64,000 bases of DNA from Streptomyces lavendofoliae. GTDB lineage: Bacteria > Actinomycetota > Actinomycetes > Streptomycetales > Streptomycetaceae. The notes beneath the pieces are model-generated. The model was not told the DNA's origin. It saw only the letters and a list, made by a program, of their open reading frames with translations, and ran no database searches. The translations under genes and the position numbers were made by a program. The stretch lies in contig NZ_BMTP01000004.1 in NCBI RefSeq assembly GCF_014649735.1, positions 62,001 to 126,000 on the forward strand, in the 5' to 3' direction. Positions within the stretch are counted from its first letter, which is position 1. Each line of letters starts with the position of its first letter. Shown here piece by piece: positions 26,752 through 33,932 of the stretch.

Positions 26752-27297
26752 CTACTGCTGGGCCCAGTTCATGACCGGCTGCTGCGGCTTACGGGCACGG
26801 TGACGGACGCGGTTGATCTCTTCCTCAAACTCCTGCTGGAACGTCGCGTAGCAGGCAGCGGCATTCTTCGCCGCGCTGCGCAGGTCCTCAGCGGCTCGGT
26901 TCATCTTCCGGGCGACCTTCTGCGCACGGATCCGGGAGCCGAACGCGCGGCCCTCCGGGTCCGGCACGGCCGCCAGCACGCCCTTGAGGATCTCGGTGCC
27001 CATGGCGACCTCGATCGACAGCGTCACGGCCGCCGCCCGCAGGGTGTTGCAGTAGTTCCGCAGTTGCGCCGGAGAGCTGAAGTCAGGGGCCGGGAGCAGG
27101 GCTTCGGCGTGCGGCCGGCGCCCGTTCGGGTTGGCCGCACGCTTGTTGTTGTTCACGGTGACGTTGATCGGCGGGACGATCGAGCCGCCGAGCGCCCCGA
27201 CGAACCCGCCGGCGGCGGCCCCGGCGTTGGCGAACTTGCCGGTCTTGGGGTCGTTCACGGGCCCGCGCGCACGCTGGCCGTTGGTGTTCTGCGCCAT
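26752..27297 (-). CDS. AICE transfer-region protein, unknown function
   Basis: This 181-residue protein has a Gly/Ala-rich N-terminus with a short hydrophobic stretch (AGAAAGGFVGALGGSIVPP) and a helical, charged C-terminal half (KVARKMNRAAEDLRSAAKNA; QQEFEEEINRVRHRAR). It starts MAQNTNGQRARG, similar to traB's MARNSNGRRVRH, hinting at a shared N-terminal signal or duplication. It lies 13 nt upstream of traB in the same operon. No domain is recognised. Confidence 0.65.
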   Translation of the reverse strand: MAQNTNGQRARGPVNDPKTGKFANAGAAAGGFVGALGGSIVPPINVTVNNNKRAANPNGRRPHAEALLPAPDFSSPAQLRNYCNTLRAAAVTLSIEVAMGTEILKGVLAAVPDPEGRAFGSRIRAQKVARKMNRAAEDLRSAAKNAAACYATFQQEFEEEINRVRHRARKPQQPVMNWAQQ

Positions 27298-27314
27298 CAG
27301 AGGATCTCCTCAGG

Positions 27315-27812
27315 TCAGCGGGAGGGGCGGATGATGAGCCACGCGGTCTGCGCGGTGATGAGGATGAGCAGCCACAGCAGCGCGAGGGGCCCGTCCAAGG
27401 GCCCGAACCCGGCGGCCAGGGCCAGCCACACGGCGGCCACCGTGGCGAGGGCGGCCAGGCCGATGCGCCAGGCGAGCGCCGCGCTGCGGGCCGGGCGGCG
27501 GCGCTGCATGACCAGCAGCCACACCAGCGGCACGGCCGCCACCGGGGCGATGACGAGTGCGGACCACCAGGCGATCGCGTGCAGCAGCCCGGCCACCAGG
27601 AACGCGAGCACGGACAGGCCGGTCGGGGCGAGCGCGCGACGGATACTCCACAGGCCACGGCCCACGAAGCCGAGGGCTTCGCGGGTCAGGGAGGGGCGTT
27701 CGGGGACAACGATCACGAACGGATCGGAGCGGCGACCACGCTGACGGGGGATACGGACGGTGTGGACACCCGCCGTCGTCTTCACGGAGCGGGTACGGGT
27801 ACGGCTGGACAC
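27315..27812 (-). CDS. Four-helix membrane protein of the transfer operon
   Basis: This 165-residue protein has a basic N-terminus (SSRTRTRSVK; RQRGRRSD) followed by four membrane helices in two hairpins (PTGLSVLAFLVAGLLHAIAW; ALVIAPVAAVPLVWLLVM; IGLAALATVAAVWLALAAG; LALLWLLILITAQTAWLII). It is of the kind found between spd and tra genes in AICEs and may belong to the spreading apparatus. Confidence 0.65.
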   Translation of the reverse strand: MSSRTRTRSVKTTAGVHTVRIPRQRGRRSDPFVIVVPERPSLTREALGFVGRGLWSIRRALAPTGLSVLAFLVAGLLHAIAWWSALVIAPVAAVPLVWLLVMQRRRPARSAALAWRIGLAALATVAAVWLALAAGFGPLDGPLALLWLLILITAQTAWLIIRPSR

Positions 27813-27839
27813 AGCGAAACTCCAAGGCGTCAGAGGGGT

Positions 27840-28178
27840 TCAAGCGGCGCGCTGTTCTTCGGCGACCAGGCACAGGCCGCAGATGCCGTGCGAAGTGGGG
27901 ATGGGGTAGCCGACGTCCAGCCGGCAGCGCGGGCAGGTACGGCGGGCGGCGTTGGCTTTGGCCAGGGCCGCCCAGCGGGCCGGGGTCATCGCACGCACTG
28001 GCTTCGCGGCGTCGATGCGGTACAGGTAGGCGACCAGCGGGCCCCGTCGCCGGCGAGGCCGTTCCAGCTGCGCAGCCACCTCCTGACCACCCGGGCGCAG
28101 GCCCAGGGCGCGGAGCTGGCGGCGGGTGGCCAGGCCATCCGGGGCCAGACGCCACCGGTAGACGGGAATGGCGCCCAT
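27840..28178 (-). CDS. RRQRL-type zinc-binding protein
   Basis: This 112-residue protein is of a kind recurrent in Streptomyces mobile elements. It has an N-terminal RRQLRALGLRPGGQ motif and a C-terminal treble-clef-like zinc site (CPRC ... HGICGLCL). The ATG at 28178 shares one base with the upstream stop; a GTG at 28181 would add one residue. It probably binds nucleic acid or another transfer protein; this is inference. Confidence 0.75.
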   Translation of the reverse strand: MGAIPVYRWRLAPDGLATRRQLRALGLRPGGQEVAAQLERPRRRRGPLVAYLYRIDAAKPVRAMTPARWAALAKANAARRTCPRCRLDVGYPIPTSHGICGLCLVAEEQRAA

Positions 28179-29188
28179 CACTGGCCTGCGATCGCGAGTT
28201 CAGCGTGACGGCCGGCGGCGGGGTCGCGCTGTTCGGCGTAGCGGTGGGAGACCCAGCCGACCGACCAGCCGCACAGCTCCGCCGCCTGCCGCACCGACAG
28301 GCCCGACGCGAACCCGGCCGCCACAATCCGGCGCGCCTCATCCTCCGGCAGCTTCACCTCCGCCGGGCCGCGCTCCAGCAGCGCGGCGCGTTCACGCTCG
28401 GCCCGCTGCTCGCGTTCACGGCGTTCACGCTCGGCCTTCTCGGCACGCTCGCGCTGCTCGGCCTCGGCCTGCTCCCGGGCCTGCTGTTCACGGCGCAGCC
28501 GCTCCTGCTCACGCTGTTCACGCTCGCGTTCACGGCGTTCACGGATCTCCCGCTCGGCAGCCTCCGCCCGCTCCCGGGCCTCGCGCTCCTCGCGTCGCCG
28601 TTGCTCGTCGCGCTCTGCCTGCTCGCGGACCAAGCGGGCTTCATGTTCACGCTGTTCACGCGCCAGCATGGCGGCGTGCTCGCGCTCCTCGCGGGCCTCG
28701 GCACGAGCTTGCGCGGCACGCTCCCGGGCCGCCTGCTCCCGCCGCTCCCGCTCGGCCTGCTGCTGAGCTTCCAGGGCCGCCACCGCAGCGGCGATAGCGC
28801 GGCGGTATGCCAAACTGGTCTCCGCCGTGACGATCAGCAGCAACGGCGCCACCGCATGGACGGCCACGCCGACCAGGTCTTTCTTCAACGCGGAGTCGGC
28901 CGTGTTGAGCGCGAGGGTCATCAGGCCGGTCATCCACCGCAGCGTGACGGGCCACCGTCCGCCGTGCCCGCCCAGGCGTGCCAGCACGTCATCGAGCTTG
29001 ACCACGATGACGACTGCCGCGTCGACCACGAGGGGCAGGATCGGCGCCGTCCAGTCCCACTTCTCGGCCGTGTGCTTGGCCATCAGAGGCGTGACCGTGA
29101 GGATGGAGTAGAGCATCGCCCCACACACGATCAACCACGTGCCGCCCGACAGGGCGCGCTCCGCTGAACGCGTCTGAACACTGTTCAC
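28178..29188 (-). CDS. DUF2637-type membrane protein with long coiled coil (SpdB-like)
   Basis: This 336-residue protein has about four membrane helices in residues 15-130 ([60 protein letters not shown]). A very long Glu/Arg-rich coiled coil (about residues 145-285, built of RERREQ-like repeats) follows, then a C-terminal HTH (ARRIVAAGFASGLSVRQAAE). DUF2637/SpdB proteins accompany AICE transfer. The GTG at 29188 overlaps the upstream stop (GTGA), which sets the start. Confidence 0.8.
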   Translation of the reverse strand: MNSVQTRSAERALSGGTWLIVCGAMLYSILTVTPLMAKHTAEKWDWTAPILPLVVDAAVVIVVKLDDVLARLGGHGGRWPVTLRWMTGLMTLALNTADSALKKDLVGVAVHAVAPLLLIVTAETSLAYRRAIAAAVAALEAQQQAERERREQAARERAAQARAEAREEREHAAMLAREQREHEARLVREQAERDEQRRREEREARERAEAAEREIRERREREREQREQERLRREQQAREQAEAEQRERAEKAERERREREQRAERERAALLERGPAEVKLPEDEARRIVAAGFASGLSVRQAAELCGWSVGWVSHRYAEQRDPAAGRHAELAIAGQ

Positions 29189-29709
29189 GCCGCCCCCTCG
29201 ACCGGCTTCGGAAGGGGCACCTGAGCGCGACGGAAGCCGTTGGAGGCGGGGTTGTAAATGAACGCCTCCCCCCGCCACTTGAACTCCGCTGCCGGGCGTT
29301 CACCGCAGGGCTTCCACACGTGGTTTGCCGGCATGCTGTGCGTGGCGGTGTCGGCGTGGGCCTCCTCGCGGGTCGCGTAGATGGTGTGCGGCTCGCCGTA
29401 GTGCAGCAGCACCGTCAGCGTCCGCCCCTCCAGCGACTCGCCCTCCCGCTCCGCGCGCAGCCGGCGGATCTCGATGTCCCGCAGCAGCAACTCCTGCTGC
29501 GCGGCGGACAGCTCCTCCATCGCACGAGCCAAGAGTGCGCTCACCTCGGCCGCGGTCGCTTCCGCCCGCTCTGTGACGGCGTAGAGCTCGCGGACGTGCC
29601 GGCCGAACGCCTCGTTCGCCACTCCACTGGTCTGTCGTGCCTGCTCAACGGCAGCACGAGCCTCGTTCTCAAGCCGGGCGATGTGAGCGCGGGTGACGAT
29701 GCGGATCAT
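29185..29709 (-). CDS. Coiled-coil transfer-operon protein, unknown
   Basis: This 174-residue protein has an N-terminal helical half (AHIARLENEARAAVEQARQ; AMEELSAAQQELLLRDIEI) and a small C-terminal alpha/beta part (TLTVLLHYGEPHTIYATREEAHADT; KWRGEAFIYNP) that may be a compact domain. The start at 29709 overlaps the upstream stop (ATGA), and its own stop overlaps the next GTG, so the four genes are tightly coupled. No function is recognised. Confidence 0.65.
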   Translation of the reverse strand: MIRIVTRAHIARLENEARAAVEQARQTSGVANEAFGRHVRELYAVTERAEATAAEVSALLARAMEELSAAQQELLLRDIEIRRLRAEREGESLEGRTLTVLLHYGEPHTIYATREEAHADTATHSMPANHVWKPCGERPAAEFKWRGEAFIYNPASNGFRRAQVPLPKPVEGAA

Positions 29710-29969
29710 GCGGCACCGCCCGTCTGCTCGGCCAGGCCGTTGGCGAGGTCGCGGTGCGCGGCGAGTACGCGCCGGCGGGCCCGGCGGATACGCCGCTCGT
29801 CGAGCATGGTCGGCGTGCGGTCGATGACGACGATCTGAGCATCCAGCAGGTCGACGTCCGCCACGATCAGCGGCATCTCCTGCTCGATCGCGTCCAGCTC
29901 CGCATTCGTCGGCTCCATGAAGTCCGCGAACGCGGTAACAGCGTCCTGAACAGTGACGATGTGGTCCAT
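29706..29969 (-). CDS. DUF6284-like small protein, first gene of the transfer operon
   Basis: This 87-residue acidic helical protein (TNAELDAIEQEMPLIVADVDLLDAQI; DERRIRRARRRVLAAHRDL) resembles the DUF6284 family seen at the head of spd/tra operons in Streptomyces elements. It is the most upstream gene of a minus-strand run that continues through the spd-type genes and traB to 24069. RBS GAGGGAG precedes the ATG. Confidence 0.65.
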   Translation of the reverse strand: MDHIVTVQDAVTAFADFMEPTNAELDAIEQEMPLIVADVDLLDAQIVVIDRTPTMLDERRIRRARRRVLAAHRDLANGLAEQTGGAA

Positions 29970-30677
29970 GGGTCGTGGTTCTCCCTCGCAGGTGGAACGG
30001 CCCGAACGCGGCTCCCGGGTGGCACCCCGGGGGCCGCTCGCCGTTGAAGTCGGTAGATCCGGCTCCCCACGCCCCGCCCGTACGGCCCCCGCGCGGTGCG
30101 CGGGCCCGGACGGGCGAGGGAGGCAACCGGCCGCAGCGCTAGCCGCTGCGATGGCAGGAAGAGAGCGGACCGGATGGGCCGCGAGCGCGCGTTCCGCTCA
30201 CGGGCCGGGATGCCGCACTGGCGCCCGCCGGCCGGTCCATCGCGGCGGCGCCCAAAGTCTTCGTCGGTGCACTGGAATGCCTCTCAGTCGAGATCAGCAG
30301 GGATGAATCACTGCAAGGGGGACCACGTCCCCACCCTCCGGCCGTTGCTCGCGGTCGCCGGGCCACCTCGCCAGTACGGGCCGAAGCCCTGTTCTGCCTG
30401 ACCTTCAGCGGGATTGCAGCGTCCCCGCCTTCTGCGCATGCGGCATGAAGCCGCCTTTCGACCGAGGCGTCGCGTCGGTCGATGCAGTACCTGTTTTACA
30501 GGTACTGCACGAGGGTCCGTCAAGTACATCGACGGAACCTTCGGTTTTCGTGCCGGGACTTCTTGGCGCCCATTCAGGATCGCTGCAGGGCAAGGGAGTT
30601 GGGCACCCCGCACCTAGACAGCTAGCGGCCTTCTGGCTACGGTCAAGAAGTCCCTAGAAGTCCCTACGGGGGTGCAG
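29970..30677. other. Control region between the transfer operon and the HTH/PLD gene
   Basis: This gap of 708 bases between divergent genes has only short, poor reading frames. It holds the inverted repeat at 30483-30509 and less GC-rich sequence from 30480 to 30560. It probably carries divergent promoters and regulator operators. Confidence 0.55.
30483..30509. promoter_or_regulatory. 27-nt inverted repeat, candidate operator
   Basis: TGCAGTACCTG (30483-30493) and CAGGTACTGCA (30499-30509) are perfect inverted repeats around TTTTA. It could be the operator of the HTH or GntR regulator encoded nearby, or a terminator-like hairpin. Confidence 0.5.
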
Positions 30678-31436
30678 ATGTCGAACGAGCGCTTACGGTC
30701 CGCCCTCCTCGCCCGCGGCATGACCGTGCAGAGCCTCGCCGAAGAGATCGGCGTCATTCCAAAGACGGTCGAACGCTGGATCACGCAAGGCAAGGTCCCG
30801 TACCGGCGTCACCAGTACGCAACGGCGGCGGCGCTGAACGTCGACGTGACGACGCTGTGGGATGACAGCCGTGCTGTCGAGAGCGCAGCGGATCTGACCA
30901 AAGCCGAGATCGTGGCTGTCTACCCTCATCGGCACGTCGTGCCGTCAGCCCTCTGGCGTCAGATGTGCGAGCGCGCGACGGAGCGCATCGACATCCTCGT
31001 GTACGCCGGCATCTACCTGGCAGAGGACCCGCTCTTCTTCTCGACCTTGAAGGAGAAGGCCGAGAGCGGTGTCCGTATCCGAGTGCTCATGGGTGATCCA
31101 GAGTGCGAAGCCGTCATCCGCCGCGGCATCGACGAAGGGCACCGCATCATGGACGGCAAGATCCGCAACGCGCTGGTCAACTACCGCCCGCTGTTCACCA
31201 GCCACCCCGAGATCACTTTCCGCCTGCACGACACGGTGCTCTACAACTCGATCTACCGTGCTGATGACGAGATGTTGGCCAACACGCACGTGTACGGCAT
31301 CGGGGCCTACATGGCGCCTGTGTTCCACCTGCGGCGACTCCCCGGAGCTGGCCTGTTCGACACCTTCGCCAATAGCGTTCAGCAGACCTGGGAAGGCGCC
31401 AGGCCGGTAACAGAACGCGACCTCACCGGAGCTTGA
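30678..31436 (+). CDS. XRE-type HTH protein with PLD-like C-terminal domain
   Basis: This 252-residue protein has an N-terminal Cro/C1-type helix-turn-helix (LRSALLARGMTVQSLAEEIG, then PKTVERWITQGKVP; about residues 5-60). The C-terminal domain (about 90-240) has a pattern resembling phospholipase D-like folds (RIDILVYAGIYLAEDPLFF; GVRIRVLMGDPE) but no HKD motif. The ATG at 30678 follows GGGGG. It is 2 nt upstream of the NUDIX gene. It probably senses a ligand and controls transfer or immunity; this is inference. Confidence 0.75.
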   Translation: MSNERLRSALLARGMTVQSLAEEIGVIPKTVERWITQGKVPYRRHQYATAAALNVDVTTLWDDSRAVESAADLTKAEIVAVYPHRHVVPSALWRQMCERATERIDILVYAGIYLAEDPLFFSTLKEKAESGVRIRVLMGDPECEAVIRRGIDEGHRIMDGKIRNALVNYRPLFTSHPEITFRLHDTVLYNSIYRADDEMLANTHVYGIGAYMAPVFHLRRLPGAGLFDTFANSVQQTWEGARPVTERDLTGA

Positions 31437-31438
31437 GC

Positions 31439-31912
31439 ATGGGACGCATCGACTACCTGCACGACCCGGACGCCCCGCCGGCCAACTCGGTCGTGCCGTC
31501 CGTCGTTGCGTTCGTGCAGAACGACGCGGGACAGGTGCTGATGATTCAGCGTTCCGACAACGGGCGCTGGGCGCTGCCCGGTGGTGGTCACGACGTGGGG
31601 GAGTCGATCAGCGACACAGTTGTCCGCGAAGTCTGGGAAGAGACCGGTATCAAGGCGGAGGTCGTCAACATGTCCGGGATCTACACGGACCCCGGGCATG
31701 TGATGCAGTACGACGATGGCGAGGTCCGCCAGCAGTTCAGCATCTGCTTCCGCGCGCGGCCGGTTGGCGGCGAACTCCGTACGAGCAACGAGACGACTCA
31801 GGTCCGCTGGGTCGACCCAGCGGACCTGACGACGTTGGACGTGCACCCCACGATGCGGCTTCGGATCGAGCACGCCATGGACCGGGCGCGCACGACTCCC
31901 TACATCGGCTGA
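31439..31912 (+). CDS. NUDIX hydrolase, Pif-like
   Basis: This 157-residue NUDIX protein has the NUDIX box GGHDVGESISDTVVREVWEE followed by TGI. In pSAM2 the NUDIX protein Pif blocks transfer into cells already carrying the element, and this gene occupies a comparable place in the control block. The ATG at 31439 has GGAG 7 nt upstream. Its 3' end overlaps that of the HD gene by 13 nt. The nucleotide substrate is unknown. Confidence 0.85.
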   Translation: MGRIDYLHDPDAPPANSVVPSVVAFVQNDAGQVLMIQRSDNGRWALPGGGHDVGESISDTVVREVWEETGIKAEVVNMSGIYTDPGHVMQYDDGEVRQQFSICFRARPVGGELRTSNETTQVRWVDPADLTTLDVHPTMRLRIEHAMDRARTTPYIG

Positions 31913-32466
31913 CGCTTGGCCGCGGCGACCCGCTCGAGCACGCGGGACGTGCAGGCGAGGATCTCCGGTTCGGCCCGGCGGATGAACTGCCCGATCAGGC
32001 TGTCCGGCCCGTACCGGCCGGCGATCTCGTTGATCCGGTCGATCGGGTTCGTGGACGTGCCGTCCGGCGTGGTGTTCATGTCGCAGTAGCAGAGCGCGTC
32101 GTTCAGGTGCGCGCTCTCGCGGGGGAACTCGCCCTCCAGTTCCTCGCGCATGCCGCGCGCTTCCGCCTCCATCCAGGCGCAGGAGTGGTGGGCGACCAGG
32201 TTGATGACGCGCTTGTCGGCGTCGGCCACGTCCCGGAGGTAGCGGGCCCCGTCCAATGGGTGGAAGCCGGTCTTGGCCAGGTCCGGCGCGTAGCCGATGT
32301 CGTGCAGGACCGCGGCGGCCTCCAGCAGATCGGCATCCTGGTCGAGTACGAGCGCAATCGTGCGGGCCCTCTCGGCGACTCCGAGGCAGTGCTTCCACCG
32401 CCGCGGCAGTGGCTCGGCGAGCAGTGACTCAGCCAGGGGATAGGCCCACTCCGTCAACTTCGGCAA
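31900..32466 (-). CDS. HD-domain phosphohydrolase
   Basis: This 188-residue HD-superfamily protein has His in HCLGVAERA, the HD pair in AAAVLHDIGYA, a third histidine region (VAHHSCAW) and a late Asp (LCYCDMNTTPDG). Such enzymes hydrolyse nucleotides or phosphate esters. The TTG start at 32466 lies 1 nt after the GntR stop, so translation is probably coupled. The role in the element is unknown; control of a nucleotide signal together with the NUDIX protein is speculation. Confidence 0.8.
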   Translation of the reverse strand: MPKLTEWAYPLAESLLAEPLPRRWKHCLGVAERARTIALVLDQDADLLEAAAVLHDIGYAPDLAKTGFHPLDGARYLRDVADADKRVINLVAHHSCAWMEAEARGMREELEGEFPRESAHLNDALCYCDMNTTPDGTSTNPIDRINEIAGRYGPDSLIGQFIRRAEPEILACTSRVLERVAAAKRQPM

Positions 32467-32467
32467 G

Positions 32468-32929
32468 CTACGAACGCTCCTCTCGCGTAGGCACAGCGCG
32501 GACCGTCCGCACCCTGCCCTGTCCGCCCCCCGCCAGCACGCCGGCGGTCTCCAACTTTTCCAGCGCCTTGGTAACCGTGGGACGGGAGACCCCGAACCGT
32601 TCGGCCAGGGCGGTAGCGCTCGGGAAGGCTTCCCCTACTTCGAGCCCCTCAGCCGTGATGATGTCGGCGATCTGGTGGTCGAGCGGGCGCCGGTCGACTC
32701 GTACGCCCGACCGCACGACCCGCCACCGTTCGCCCGGTGCCGGTTCGGCCACGCCTTCTTGTCGCAGCACGCCGAACGCGCGGAGTGCGACCCCGCGTGA
32801 CACCTTATGGTCGCGCATGATCTCACCCAGGGACGGCAGCTCCGTCATGGTCGGGTCATCCTCGATCTGCTTCCTCACTGAGTCGGCAATCTTCAGGAAG
32901 GTTCCCCGAGGGTTGGCCTGCTGCGACAC
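32468..32929 (-). CDS. GntR-type regulator with two winged helices (KorSA-like)
   Basis: This 153-residue protein contains two GntR-like winged HTH domains in tandem: residues 10-65 (ELPSLGEIMRDHKVSRGVAL) and residues 80-140 (FPSATALAERFGVSRPTVTK). There is no effector domain. In pSAM2 the GntR protein KorSA represses the activator of excision and transfer, and this is the natural counterpart. The GTG at 32929 is preceded by GGGAG. A dimer of double-wHTH subunits would recognise a long operator. Confidence 0.85.
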   Translation of the reverse strand: MSQQANPRGTFLKIADSVRKQIEDDPTMTELPSLGEIMRDHKVSRGVALRAFGVLRQEGVAEPAPGERWRVVRSGVRVDRRPLDHQIADIITAEGLEVGEAFPSATALAERFGVSRPTVTKALEKLETAGVLAGGGQGRVRTVRAVPTREERS

Positions 32930-33071
32930 TCGTTCTCCCTCTCCATATTCCCGTCGCCTGGATCCAGCTTCCCACTGTCGGCGTTTGGTGGTCTGCGGCT
33001 TGAGCTTGGCCTCCCGTCGCTCTTCGTCGGCGCGGCGCAGCTGTCCTGTATGCGCGATACCCTCGCGCGCC

Positions 33072-33695
33072 ATGAGCATCCCCTGGACGGACATAGGCAC
33101 CGTGTCCACTGCTGGTCTTAGCGCGATTGCCACCTGGGGCGCCTGGAGGGCTGCAGCGCGCTCGGCTAAAACGGCGAACACTGTGGCCCGGATCGAGCGG
33201 CAGCGCTGGCATGCAGACCTCACACCGGAGTTCAGTATCTCCATCGAACCAGGGGAGGGCGACCGGGCCACCCTCAGCGTTCGGCTTGTCGGTCCGGTGC
33301 CTCTGAAGCGGCTGGACGAAATCGCGATCCAGATCATCAGCAGCGACGACATGGAGCGCACGGCGCGGCTTCCGGGCTCGCCCGCGCAGGAAGCTCTGGA
33401 CGCGCAGGTCTGGGGCCCCTACCGCTTCTCCTATGGCCCTGACGGTGCTGACGTCAACGGACAGACGGTTGCGCCGTTCTCTCTGAGGGTGGGGGTCGGG
33501 CGTCCGTTCAGCATCGAGCGAACGCGGCCGCCTCGCTGGCAGGAGGGACAAGACGTTGGGCGGAGGTGGCGTGATGAGTGGCTGAATCGCCCAATGCGCC
33601 TTCTGATCACTTGTAGGCATGAAGAGTTCGAGCCGTGGGTGGTGCCTTTCGACGTTGAGGTTCCTCGAGCCACACGGGCGCAGTGGCTGAATTGA
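33072..33695 (+). CDS. Hypothetical protein with one N-terminal hydrophobic helix
   Basis: This 207-residue protein has one N-terminal hydrophobic segment (DIGTVSTAGLSAIATWGAW, about residues 7-25) followed by a charged helix (RSAKTANTVARIERQRWHAD) and a beta-rich domain (FSISIEPGEGDRATLSVRLV). It is the kind of membrane-anchored protein often found as Streptomyces accessory content. TACCCT 8 nt before the ATG may be a -10 of a leaderless start; no RBS is visible. Function is unknown. Confidence 0.65.
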   Translation: MSIPWTDIGTVSTAGLSAIATWGAWRAAARSAKTANTVARIERQRWHADLTPEFSISIEPGEGDRATLSVRLVGPVPLKRLDEIAIQIISSDDMERTARLPGSPAQEALDAQVWGPYRFSYGPDGADVNGQTVAPFSLRVGVGRPFSIERTRPPRWQEGQDVGRRWRDEWLNRPMRLLITCRHEEFEPWVVPFDVEVPRATRAQWLN

Positions 33696-33932
33696 TGGCT
33701 ATGGAAGGCCTGACCAAGTGCCCAGCATCGAGCGGGGTGCCCACGTCCTGCTCGCCATCAATGCCGCGCGGCCCCGGCGACGTCTCCGTGTCCGGAGCCC
33801 CGGCTTACTCTGCTACTTGGCAGGGCCCAACGGCTCACTCTGTGCTCCGGGCCTGCGGAAGCAGGTGAGGGCCGACGGGTGAGGATAACTAAGGACGTGA
33901 CGGTCGCTTTGACCCATTCGGCGAGTGATGAA

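Noticed and set aside
30405..30657. Several 60-70-codon frames on both strands upstream of the HTH/PLD gene
   Set aside because: No RBS, no domain, mutually overlapping, and they cross the inverted repeat.
33683..33868. 61-codon plus-strand frame between the hypothetical gene and AIPR
   Set aside because: Overlaps the end of the preceding gene, no RBS and no similarity recognised.
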